The notes under the pieces are model-generated. The model ran no database searches and was not told the DNA's origin. It saw only the letters and a program-made list of their open reading frames with translations. A stretch of DNA of 13,484 nt from Kiloniellales bacterium (GTDB lineage: Bacteria; Pseudomonadota; Alphaproteobacteria; Kiloniellales; JAKSDN01). The position numbers and the translations under genes were made by a program. Where the stretch lies: positions 1 through 13,484 of the forward strand of contig JAKSDN010001127.1 in NCBI GenBank assembly GCA_022360075.1, read 5' to 3'. This document shows, in pieces, positions 6,863-13,484 of the stretch (position 1 is the first letter of the stretch; each line of letters opens with the position of its first letter).

Positions 6863-7383
6863 TGGAATGGATGCCGAAAGAGATCGACAGGATAGTCCGG
6901 CGCGTCGAGATGGTGTTTGCCCACCTTTCGGCCGCATTGATATTCGCCGTAATGGTGATCGTGTGTACCGATGTTGCATCGCGCTATCTCTTCAACGATC
7001 CGATTTCGTGGGCCTATGACCTGATCTCCTTGTACGTGATGGTCGGTCTCCTCTACCTGTCGCTAGGGCCGTCCTACGCGGGCGACCATCATATCCGTAT
7101 TGACCTCTTCGTGCGCATGACAGGCCGGCGATGGGAGCCCTGGTTTCGGCGGCTGCAGATCGTGCTGATCGTGCCTGTCTTCGTTGCGATCGCGTGGCTT
7201 GCCCTGCTGGAGGCCTACGACGCCTTTGCGGCGGGACGCGTCTTGTCGGGGCCCATTCCCTGGCCGAAATGGCCGATCAGCGCGCTGGTATGTGTCGGTT
7301 CGTTGATGCTCGTCTGCCGGCTGCTCCTGCAGTGGTTCAACCTCGATTCACAGCCCCACCCGGACGGGAAGGATCGTACCTGA
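6862..7383 (+). CDS. dctQ: TRAP transporter small membrane subunit (DctQ-like)
   Basis: A 173-residue integral membrane protein with about four hydrophobic segments: near residues 22-42, 52-70, 90-115 and 134-158. Family hallmarks include DVASRYLFNDPISWAYDL (Asp where many members have Glu) and the following HHIRIDLF. In TRAP transporters this subunit pairs with the large membrane subunit in the inner membrane and helps the periplasmic receptor dock. The ATG at 6862 overlaps the stop of the ATPase fragment (TGATG); the frame also has an earlier GTG at 6847, inside that fragment, and a later ATG at 6871. No strong ribosome binding site precedes any of them, so translation may depend on ribosomes ending the upstream frame. 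It overlaps the large subunit gene by one base. Confidence 0.88.
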   Translation: MEWMPKEIDRIVRRVEMVFAHLSAALIFAVMVIVCTDVASRYLFNDPISWAYDLISLYVMVGLLYLSLGPSYAGDHHIRIDLFVRMTGRRWEPWFRRLQIVLIVPVFVAIAWLALLEAYDAFAAGRVLSGPIPWPKWPISALVCVGSLMLVCRLLLQWFNLDSQPHPDGKDRT

Positions 7384-8678
7384 TGGGCATGCTTGCTCTC
7401 GCCATCACGCTGCTGATGTTCGTTCTGCTGGGTGTCGGCATGCCGGTTGGTTTTGCGCTGCTTCTGTCGGGCAGTCTCGGCCTCTACATCGTCGGCGGAT
7501 CGTCAATGGTCCTCGGTGTCCTGAAAACGGCGCCGGCGTCGGCGGCCTCTTCCTACGAACTGATCACCGTGCCGATGTTCATTCTGATGGCCGAGCTCAT
7601 CGTGCTCAGCGGCATTGCCAATTCCATTTTCGCGGCTGCCAGAACCTGGGTCGGTCGCACTCCCGGCGGCCTGGCGATTGCAACCGCGATCGCCGGCGCG
7701 GGTTTCGGTGCGCTTTCCGGCTCCAGTACGGCCTCGGCCGCAACGCTGTCGGCGACCTCGGTTCCAGCAATGCTGGAGGATGGCTACGAACCGCGGATGG
7801 CAACAGGTGTTGTTGCCATATGCGGGACCCTTGCAATGCTGATCCCCCCCAGTATCGCCCTCGTGTTGTACGGGATCATCGCCGAGGTCGATATCGGCGC
7901 GTTGCTGATCGGGGGTATCTTGCCGGGTCTTCTTGTCTTCGTGACCATTGTCGTCACGATTTTGGTGCTCATCACGCTGAACCCCGAACGCGCACCCAGA
8001 GGCAAGGGATACAGCTTCTCTGAGAAACTCTATGTAACCCGGATTGCGGGACCCGTACTTGGCCTGTTTGCTCTAGTGACCAGTCTCATCTATCTGGGCA
8101 TAGCGACACCGACCGAAGCCTCTGCGCTTGGTGCCTTTGGAGCGTTCTTGCTCGTCTGGGCAAGAGGTGCCTTCACCTGGTCAACAATGGTCGGCGGGCT
8201 GATACGAGCAGCCTATGTGACCTGCATGATCCTGACGATCATCGTCGGCGCGAAAGTCTTCGCCTATTTCCTGGCGTTGACACGGCTTACCCAGAACATG
8301 ATCACCATGATCGGTGAGCTGGACGTGCCCGTCTGGGCGATTGTCAGCCTGATACTGCTTCTCTACCTCGTTCTCGGGTTCTTTATGGACCAGATCGCCA
8401 TCCTGGTGCTGACGGTGCCCATTGCCTTGCCGATCATGACATCCCTGGGATTCGATCCGGTGTGGTTCGGTGTCGTTGTGATTGTCCTGGCGGAGATCGG
8501 TCTTGTTACGCCGCCTCTCGGGCTCAACGTCTTTGTCGTCTCGCGATACACCGGACGATCGGTTGGCGAAATATTTGTCGGCGTGGCGCCGCACGTTGTA
8601 GCGCACATCGTCGTCGTCGGCCTTCTCGTCGCCTTTCCGCAGATTGTCCTCTGGCTGCCATCAACCATGGCGCGCTAG
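7383..8678 (+). CDS. dctM: TRAP transporter large membrane subunit (DctM-like)
   Basis: A 431-residue, strongly hydrophobic protein with about 11-12 membrane segments, the usual length for the family. It forms the sodium-driven transport channel of TRAP importers for organic acids. Diagnostic segments are FGALSGSSTASAATL (about 110-124), AMLIPPSIALVLYG (about 151-164) and EIGLVTPPLGLNVFVV (about 372-387), matching the DctM motifs SGSS, LIPPS and TPPxGxN. The start ATG at 7383 overlaps the small subunit's TGA, which implies translational coupling; the frame is open upstream to 7131, but that lies inside the small subunit gene. The periplasmic subunit gene follows after 48 bases. Confidence 0.95.
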   Translation: MGMLALAITLLMFVLLGVGMPVGFALLLSGSLGLYIVGGSSMVLGVLKTAPASAASSYELITVPMFILMAELIVLSGIANSIFAAARTWVGRTPGGLAIATAIAGAGFGALSGSSTASAATLSATSVPAMLEDGYEPRMATGVVAICGTLAMLIPPSIALVLYGIIAEVDIGALLIGGILPGLLVFVTIVVTILVLITLNPERAPRGKGYSFSEKLYVTRIAGPVLGLFALVTSLIYLGIATPTEASALGAFGAFLLVWARGAFTWSTMVGGLIRAAYVTCMILTIIVGAKVFAYFLALTRLTQNMITMIGELDVPVWAIVSLILLLYLVLGFFMDQIAILVLTVPIALPIMTSLGFDPVWFGVVVIVLAEIGLVTPPLGLNVFVVSRYTGRSVGEIFVGVAPHVVAHIVVVGLLVAFPQIVLWLPSTMAR

Positions 8679-8726
8679 CGAAACAGTGAGTCAACCCAGA
8701 AACCCAACCAAACATGAGGAGACTTC

Positions 8727-9752
8727 ATGATGTCCGTTAGAGCACTGATTGTTCCTGCCGCAGCCGTGCTGCTAGCCGTCGGCATGGCTAGCACGACCGC
8801 CGTCGCCCAGCAGATCACACTTCGGGTTGCCGACCATTATCCGCCCGAATCCTCTTCGGCTGCGATCACTGTCAAGTACTTCATGAGTGAGGTCGAAAAA
8901 CGGGCAGGAGAACGGATCAAGTTCGAGTATTACCCATCTCAGCAACTCGGCAAGGCGGCCGATATGCTCTCGCTTACGGTCGATGGTGTGACCGATATCG
9001 GACTGATCGCGCCACCGTATATCTCGGACAAGATGCCGTTGTCGGGTGTGGTCGAACTGCCCGGAACGTTCTCGACGTCTTGCGAGGGCGCGCAAGCCTA
9101 TTGGGACATGGTTCACAACGGACCGATAGCCGAGAACGATTTCATAGCAAACGGAATCAGACCGCTGCTAGTCTATGTCCTACCTCCCTACCAGATCCTG
9201 ACGAAGCCCGAGATGACCGGACTGGACTCACTGCAGGGTCTGAAATTGCGCACTGGTGGCGGTGTGCAGGACGCTTCCACGGAAGCAATCGGCTCGGTGC
9301 CGGTGCGTATTGCCGGACCCGAAATCTATGAATCACTCTCCCGTGGCACACTCGACGGCCTAGTGTTTCCGCTGCCTTCCATCTTCCAGTTTCGGCTCGA
9401 AGAGATGATTAGCTATTCGACTCAGGGCCAGCATTTCGGTTCGTTCACAGTGACCTATTCCATAGGCGAATCGAAATGGCAGACATTGCCAGCCGACGTC
9501 CAGGCTATCCTCACGGAGGTAGGGGAGCAAACCACGAAGTATGCCTGTGAAGCCGTGCAGGCCGATATCGGCCCGGCCATGGACAAGCTTCGCGCGGCGG
9601 GCGTGACCTTTGTCGAGATTTCCGATGCCGATACCGCCGAAATCAAGCAGCTGCTACAGCCAGTAGCCGAAAACTGGGCTTCGCAGCTCGATGCCAGGGG
9701 CTTGAAGGGAAGCGAGACCCTGGCGGCCTTCAACGAAAAGCTGCGTCAATAA
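8727..9752 (+). CDS. dctP: TRAP transporter periplasmic substrate-binding protein (DctP-like)
   Basis: A 341-residue secreted receptor. The signal peptide ends near residue 27 (AVAQQ), followed by ITLRVADHYPPES, then QQLGKAADMLSLTVDGVTDIGLIAP, and the hinge region GLDSLQGLKLRTGGG, with an Arg at 175 at the position that binds the substrate carboxylate in this family. The mature part closes with a helical tail, WASQLDARGLKG. The length is normal. This protein captures an organic acid in the periplasm and delivers it to the membrane subunits just upstream. The ATG at 8727 has GAGGAG at 8714-8719. Its own binding site and a 48-base gap give it expression independent of the membrane genes, as is common for a receptor needed in excess. 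The ligand is probably a carboxylate but cannot be named. The QMP order, with the receptor last, is common. Confidence 0.95.
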   Translation: MMSVRALIVPAAAVLLAVGMASTTAVAQQITLRVADHYPPESSSAAITVKYFMSEVEKRAGERIKFEYYPSQQLGKAADMLSLTVDGVTDIGLIAPPYISDKMPLSGVVELPGTFSTSCEGAQAYWDMVHNGPIAENDFIANGIRPLLVYVLPPYQILTKPEMTGLDSLQGLKLRTGGGVQDASTEAIGSVPVRIAGPEIYESLSRGTLDGLVFPLPSIFQFRLEEMISYSTQGQHFGSFTVTYSIGESKWQTLPADVQAILTEVGEQTTKYACEAVQADIGPAMDKLRAAGVTFVEISDADTAEIKQLLQPVAENWASQLDARGLKGSETLAAFNEKLRQ

Positions 9753-9778
9753 CTCTGCGAGGGATCGGACTGGCCGGG

Positions 9779-9811
9779 GAGCCGGTCGGCCTCCGTGCCG
9801 TCCGGCTCTTT
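9779..9811 (+). terminator. Hairpin terminator after the TRAP operon
   Basis: GAGCCGG-T-CGGC (9779-9790), a 6-base loop, and GCCG-T-CCGGCTC (9797-9808) form an 11-base-pair stem with one T-T mismatch, followed by TTT at 9809-9811. It stands 27 bases after the receptor stop. The T run is short, so this is a moderate-strength candidate. It marks the end of the rightward operon. Confidence 0.7.
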
Positions 9812-10165
9812 GCGCCATCGGTAAAGCTCCACTTCGCTCACGCCAATCTAACGGACCCCATCCGCCATGAGTGTGCTTTGACGGTGAAGGACGTCAATCT
9901 GGCTTAGCTTCGATACGATGCCCTCAGGCTTGTTTCCCCTCCTCGCCGTGTTGGTCCTCCTCTCGATTGCTTACTATCAGGTTGGACCAGTGCGATAGGG
10001 GAGGGCCGAGGTCGTGTGTGCCTTCATTGCCGAGTGCGATGCGCGCTCCTCCCGGGAAGCATGCAACGCGTATTCCGCCATTCAATTCTGGTTAGGGATT
10101 CAGCCTGTGCTAGCCCCAGACTCTCCATCGAGCCTGTTGCTGCACAGGACCGACGGCGATTCGGC
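9812..10165. other. Intergenic region between TRAP operon and flavin reductase gene
   Basis: About 350 bases without a gene I can support. A short plus-strand stretch at about 9928-9990 reads FPLLAVLVLLSIAYYQVGP before a stop; this is hydrophobic and could be a remnant membrane segment, but it has no support beyond that. There is also an inverted pair CCTGTGC (10104-10110) and GCACAGG (10142-10148) with a 31-base gap. It lies past the end of the leftward flavin reductase gene, has no T run, and is not a convincing terminator. Confidence 0.5.
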
Positions 10166-10708
10166 TTATGCCGCCCAAGGGATGAGCTGTCCCTCGTGAA
10201 AGAGCAGCGGCTCCGAGGCTTCGCCCCCTGATTCGATGTCGAGCACTCGACCGACGCAGATGGCGTGATCGCCCGCACCGTGAGCATCACGCAGGTCGCA
10301 GTCGATAACCGTGTCGAAATGCTCGAGCCTTGGGACACCGTTGTGGCTGTCAGTCCAGCGACAAAGGCCGGAGCGGTCGGCGCCCTTTCGCGCAAAACCG
10401 AGAGCGAGATCCTGCTGGTCGCTCCTCAGGAAGTGAACTGCAAAGCGGCCTGATTCCCGGATTGCTCGATAGCAGCGCGTAGTTCGGTTGACGCACACGA
10501 GAATCAACGGCGGGTCGAGCGACACGGATGAGAAAGCATTCGCCGTCAGGCCGCACAACTCGCCTGCGGCGTCGAAGGCGGTCACGATCGTCACGCCCGT
10601 AGGAAACCGCCCCATGGCTCTACGGAACCGGTCCGCTTCTATCTGCTCGCTCATTTGATATCCGGCCTCAGTTCCTGTCGCTCTGCATAGGGCTACGGTC
10701 GACGTCAT
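10166..10708 (-). CDS. Flavin reductase-like protein (FMN/FAD:NAD(P)H oxidoreductase component)
   Basis: A 180-residue protein of the HpaC/NtaB-type flavin reductase family, which reduces free FMN or FAD with NAD(P)H and passes it to a partner monooxygenase. Conserved elements are RFPTGVTIVTA (about 34-44), GLTANAFSSVSLDPPLILVC (about 53-72, flavin-binding region), the GDHAICVGRVLDIE strand and PLLFHEGQ near the end. The ATG at 10708 overlaps the stop of the monooxygenase gene (ATGA), so the two are translationally coupled. A second ATG at 10654 (MSEQIEADRF) gives the usual 162-residue length and may be the true start; the extra 18 residues look non-conserved. It directly follows the luciferase-like monooxygenase, which makes the pair a two-component oxygenase system. 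The electron donor cannot be told from the sequence. Confidence 0.92.
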   Translation of the reverse strand: MTSTVALCRATGTEAGYQMSEQIEADRFRRAMGRFPTGVTIVTAFDAAGELCGLTANAFSSVSLDPPLILVCVNRTTRCYRAIRESGRFAVHFLRSDQQDLALGFARKGADRSGLCRWTDSHNGVPRLEHFDTVIDCDLRDAHGAGDHAICVGRVLDIESGGEASEPLLFHEGQLIPWAA

Positions 10709-11892
10709 TCTGCGGCGCTCTCCTCCGGAAAGCGGTCCCGATGCCAAGCCGTCAAGCGCGGCAGAACCTCTTCTGCAAGCAACCGCAGACAATTCATCTG
10801 CTGCGCGTGAGGGAGCCCAGGCCATGTGCACTTGAATATGATCTGCTCCATCCGAGTCACCTCGTAGAAGGTCTTTATCTTCTCAACAACCTCGTCCACC
10901 GAGCCGAAGAAGAGAGCACGGTCACGGACGAACTCGTAGGTTATCTCCCGCTTCAGGTCCGCCTCCAACTCGGGAGTGATCTCCTCGCCCGGGTCCAGGT
11001 AGATGCGCGGGCCGCGCCAGTTCGCGAAGTTCAAGCTCTCCATCAGAGGCCCTTCGGCGATGCGCCGGGCTTCTGCTTCGCTCTCAGCCACGAAGGTATC
11101 CCGCACGATGGCCGTCTTGGCACCGAAGGCTATGAGCCTGCCGTGAAACTCCTCGTAGGCGTCGCGGTAGATGCCGAGCCGGTGCTTCAAGGTGGCGGCG
11201 GTCGGTCGCCACATGATGATGCCCATATCATGCTCCGCCGCATAGCGCATAGAGCGGGGCGACTCGCTGACCACCTGCCACAAGGGCGGCAGCGGCCTCT
11301 GGTACGGCCCTGGGATGACGCTCAGCTTCACCAGCTCGTTGGTCTCGGGATCAACGTAGTCCGGGTCGTCAACCGTGTGGGCTCGGTCGGCACAGAAGCC
11401 CGGGGCTGGAAACTGATACACCGGGCCTTTGTAGGAGAAGGTCCGCTCGCCGAGAGCGGCTTTGACGACTCCGACGGTGTCTTCGAACACGCGAAAGTTC
11501 GCGTCTTGATCGTTCGGGTCGGCCGCCGGATTGAGGTTCGTCGCTTCTAAACCGTAGTTGCCTCGCCCAAAGCCGATGTCGAGGCGCCCCTTCGCCATCT
11601 GATCCAGCATCGCCAGGTCTTCCGCCAGGCGGAGCGGATGCCAAAACGTGGCGATCGCCGCACTCAGGCCGATGCGGATGCTTTTCGTCCGCGCCGCGAG
11701 ATCAGCAGCGAAGAGAATCGGGTTTGGCAACATCTCGCGGCCCCAGATGCTGAAGTGGTGTTCCGGAAGCCAGACGTTGGCGAAGCCCTTCTGGTCACAG
11801 TAGGTCGCCACCTCACGCACCTCATCGACCAATTGGTCGTAGGGGCGCGCTCTCGAGGTGTCATGAATGTTCTGCGAAATTCCAAACCGCAT
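10705..11892 (-). CDS. Luciferase-like flavin-dependent monooxygenase (LLM class)
   Basis: A 395-residue protein of the bacterial luciferase/alkanal monooxygenase superfamily, which uses reduced FMN and oxygen to oxidise a substrate. Visible family elements are WLPEHHF (41-47), AEDLAMLDQMAKGRLDIGFGRG (90-111) and NFRVFEDTV, and later PLPPLWQVVSESPRS and the helical tail with FFGSVDEVVEKIKTFYEVT. The start is the ATG at 11892, with GGAGAAG about 5 bases before it. The frame stays open to 11982, but that stretch would cross the palindromes at 11920-11950, so it is not the start. It overlaps the flavin reductase gene by four bases (ATGA), typical of a two-component monooxygenase. A divergent aldehyde dehydrogenase suggests that an aldehyde is a product or intermediate. 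The substrate is unknown. Confidence 0.93.
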   Translation of the reverse strand: MRFGISQNIHDTSRARPYDQLVDEVREVATYCDQKGFANVWLPEHHFSIWGREMLPNPILFAADLAARTKSIRIGLSAAIATFWHPLRLAEDLAMLDQMAKGRLDIGFGRGNYGLEATNLNPAADPNDQDANFRVFEDTVGVVKAALGERTFSYKGPVYQFPAPGFCADRAHTVDDPDYVDPETNELVKLSVIPGPYQRPLPPLWQVVSESPRSMRYAAEHDMGIIMWRPTAATLKHRLGIYRDAYEEFHGRLIAFGAKTAIVRDTFVAESEAEARRIAEGPLMESLNFANWRGPRIYLDPGEEITPELEADLKREITYEFVRDRALFFGSVDEVVEKIKTFYEVTRMEQIIFKCTWPGLPHAQQMNCLRLLAEEVLPRLTAWHRDRFPEESAAE

Positions 11893-11919
11893 TTGGCTTC
11901 TCCAAGCCTGTCGAGGGTG

Positions 11920-11940
11920 CATATTGCAGATGACAATATG
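11920..11940. promoter_or_regulatory. Perfect 7-7-7 inverted repeat in divergent promoter
   Basis: CATATTG (11920-11926), 7 bases, CAATATG (11934-11940): two perfect 7-base arms. It lies 27 bases upstream of the monooxygenase ATG and 120 bases upstream of the aldehyde dehydrogenase start. It is a good operator candidate for the divergent pair. The arms differ from the ACTGTTTC-n7-GAAAC motif on the left, so another regulator is implied; none is encoded in the window. Confidence 0.6.
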
Positions 11941-11941
11941 A

Positions 11942-11951
11942 TGGTATACCG
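11942..11951. promoter_or_regulatory. GntR-like palindrome TGGTATACCG
   Basis: GGTATACC (11943-11950) is a perfect 8-base palindrome inside TGGTATACCG, which resembles the TGGTnnACCA-type operators of GntR/FCD regulators by general knowledge of that family. It is two bases from the 7-7-7 repeat, so the two may act together or be one compound site. Functional assignment is inference. Confidence 0.4.
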
Positions 11952-12060
11952 TATTACAAAAATCGTCGTCTGACAAGGCCATCCGCGCTAGGATGGACGC
12001 TAGACGGGGCGCAACTCAGCTCCCGCAGTTGGAGGAACGAGAGAGAGTTTGAGAACGGGA

Positions 12061-13484
12061 ATGGCAGATCCGGTTAAGTTCAAGATGTTCATCGATGGCG
12101 ACTGGGCCGACGCCTCCGGGGGGCAGTCCATCGACTCCATAAACCCGGCGACCGAGGAGGTCTGGGCACAGTTTCCAGATGCTGACGCAGCGGACGTGGA
12201 CCGCGCGGTAAGGACGTCTGATCGGGCTTTCTCGGAGGGTCCCTGGTCGCGGATGAGTGCACGCGAGCGCGGCCAGTGTCTGCGACGGATTGCGCAGGCG
12301 ATCGGGCCGCTCGCTGAAGAGCTCGGCCGCGTGGAGACCACGGACACCGGAAAGCTGCTGCGCGAGACGACCTGGCAGGCGCGGAACCTGGTGGAAGTCT
12401 ACGACTACTACGGCGGACTGGCCGACAAGCTGCAGGGCGACCTTCCGCCCACCCCGCCCGGAAGTCCCTTGGCGATGGTGGTGCGAGAGCCCTTGGGTGT
12501 GGTCGCAGCGGTCGTACCCTGGAACTCCCAGCTTCATCTCGCAGCCATGAAGATTGCACCGGCGCTGGCAGCGGGAAATTCCATTGTCGTCAAAGCCTCG
12601 GAAGATGCTTCGGCCGCGATGCTCAAGTTCGCGGAGGCTCTTCAAGCAGCCGAGGTTCCGCCAGGCGTGGTGAACATCGTCACCGGTCGAGGCACGCCGT
12701 GCGGCGAGACCCTCGTGTCGCATCCTTTGGTGCGCCGAGTGAGCTTTACCGGTGGCGTGGAAACGGCGCGTAAGATTATCCCTGCCACCGCCGAGAATGT
12801 GGCGATGATGTCGCTGGAGCTGGGCGGGAAATCGCCGGTGATCGTGTTCGACGATGCCGAGCTTGACAGCGCCATCAATGGAGTAACGGCGGCCATCTTC
12901 GGAGCAAGCGGGCAGAGCTGCGCGGCTGGCTCTCGCCTCCTCTTGCAGGAGGGAATCTACGAGACCTTGATCGAGCGACTGGTTGAACGCACCGGCCGGA
13001 TCCGCATCGGGGACCCTCTCGATCCGCAGACCCATATGGGTCCGCTCGCGACACAATCGCAGCGCCAGCGGATAGAGCAGCTGCTCGAGAAGGCGCTCAG
13101 CGAAGGCGGGTTGCTTCTGGCCGGCGGCGCAAGACCGCCGGGGCTCGACAAAGGCTTCTACTTCCAGCCGACCATTGTCACCTTCGATGAGCAGTCCAGC
13201 GATCTTGTACGCCGCGAGCTGTTCGGGCCGGTTCTCAGCGTCCTTCGGTTCAGCGACGAGAGCGAAGCCGTCGCCATGGCGCGGGACTCGGACTACGCCT
13301 TCGCTGGAGGCGTTTTCTCTAGAGACTTCGCCCGAGCCTACCGGGTAGCCGGCGCGTTACCGGCCGGACGCGTCTGGGTCAATACCTACCGCACCACCTC
13401 CGTCATGGTTCCTTTCGGTGGCGCAAGGCACAGAGGATATGGGCGCGAAGGCGGTAGGGAGGCGGTCCGAGACTACACTCAGAC
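12061..13484 (+). CDS. NAD(P)-dependent aldehyde dehydrogenase (partial, last residues cut)
   Basis: An open frame starts at ATG 12061 and runs to the end of the window, with 474 complete codons of an enzyme usually about 480-490 residues long. It converts an aldehyde to the acid with NAD(P)+. The active site is complete in sequence: the Asn in VVPWNSQ (Asn155), the general base Glu in MMSLELGGKSP (Glu253) and the catalytic Cys in GASGQSCAAGSR (Cys287). The FTGG cofactor motif (about 233-236) and the RRELFGPVLSV region near the end are also present. The ATG has only an immediately adjacent ACGGGA; an in-frame TTG at 12049 sits 13 bases after GGAGG (12031-12035) and could be the real start. 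It is divergent from the monooxygenase-reductase pair with palindromes between them, which suggests that it oxidises an aldehyde in the same pathway. The substrate is not known. Confidence 0.94.
   Translation, partial: MADPVKFKMFIDGDWADASGGQSIDSINPATEEVWAQFPDADAADVDRAVRTSDRAFSEGPWSRMSARERGQCLRRIAQAIGPLAEELGRVETTDTGKLLRETTWQARNLVEVYDYYGGLADKLQGDLPPTPPGSPLAMVVREPLGVVAAVVPWNSQLHLAAMKIAPALAAGNSIVVKASEDASAAMLKFAEALQAAEVPPGVVNIVTGRGTPCGETLVSHPLVRRVSFTGGVETARKIIPATAENVAMMSLELGGKSPVIVFDDAELDSAINGVTAAIFGASGQSCAAGSRLLLQEGIYETLIERLVERTGRIRIGDPLDPQTHMGPLATQSQRQRIEQLLEKALSEGGLLLAGGARPPGLDKGFYFQPTIVTFDEQSSDLVRRELFGPVLSVLRFSDESEAVAMARDSDYAFAGGVFSRDFARAYRVAGALPAGRVWVNTYRTTSVMVPFGGARHRGYGREGGREAVRDYTQ

Noticed and set aside
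10102..10148. CCTGTGC/GCACAGG inverted pair as terminator of the flavin reductase operon
   Set aside because: The loop of 31 bases is large, the alternative short stem is only five pairs, and no T run follows on the minus strand.
11893..11982. Extended N-terminus of the monooxygenase
   Set aside because: The added 30 residues would be encoded by the palindromic regulatory region; the ATG at 11892 has a good ribosome binding site and the usual family start MRFGISQ.
11981..12004. Direct repeat CGCTAG-GATGGA-CGCTAG as a regulatory site
   Set aside because: Short direct repeat without symmetry or a second occurrence; chance is a sufficient explanation.

Overview
The window looks like a catabolic accessory region from a high-GC alphaproteobacterium. 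This is inferred from base composition, a tripartite TRAP transporter, an IclR regulator, and an IS6-type remnant. It holds two complete reading blocks and two genes cut by the window edges. No tRNA, rRNA or CRISPR array was seen.

Left block (1-1800, minus strand): a carboxymuconolactone decarboxylase-family protein (1184-1585) followed by an AMP-forming acyl-CoA ligase (1145 down to 1, C-terminus off the window). Next comes a dead IS6-family transposase (about 1889-2639, minus) with at least three frameshifts, one nonsense codon and two lost catalytic aspartates. The remnant is flanked on both sides by the same palindromic motif, ACTGTTTC-n7-GAAAC (1780s and 2710s). I infer that this is the operator of two divergent operons.

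Central block (2791-9752, plus strand): a maleylacetate-reductase-like dehydrogenase, a 380-residue MaoC/FAS1-like acyl dehydratase and an IclR regulator. They are followed by a scar made of two fused fragments of a branched-chain amino acid-type ABC transporter (binding protein and ATPase), and then a complete TRAP transporter (small membrane, large membrane and periplasmic subunits). A hairpin terminator at 9779-9811 closes the block. The layout suggests that a TRAP system has replaced an ABC importer in the same position behind the regulator.

Right block: a luciferase-like flavin monooxygenase and a flavin reductase, overlapping by ATGA, read leftward (11892-10166). A near-complete aldehyde dehydrogenase reads rightward from 12061 and loses only its last residues. 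The divergent promoter between them carries a perfect 7-7-7 inverted repeat and a GntR-like palindrome.

A working model, which is inference only: the TRAP system imports an organic acid, the ligase activates it, the dehydratase and decarboxylase-family enzymes process the CoA ester or ring-derived acid, and the dehydrogenase reduces an unsaturated or oxo intermediate, under IclR control. The monooxygenase, flavin reductase and aldehyde dehydrogenase would form a separate oxidation module with its own regulation. The substrate cannot be named from the sequence.
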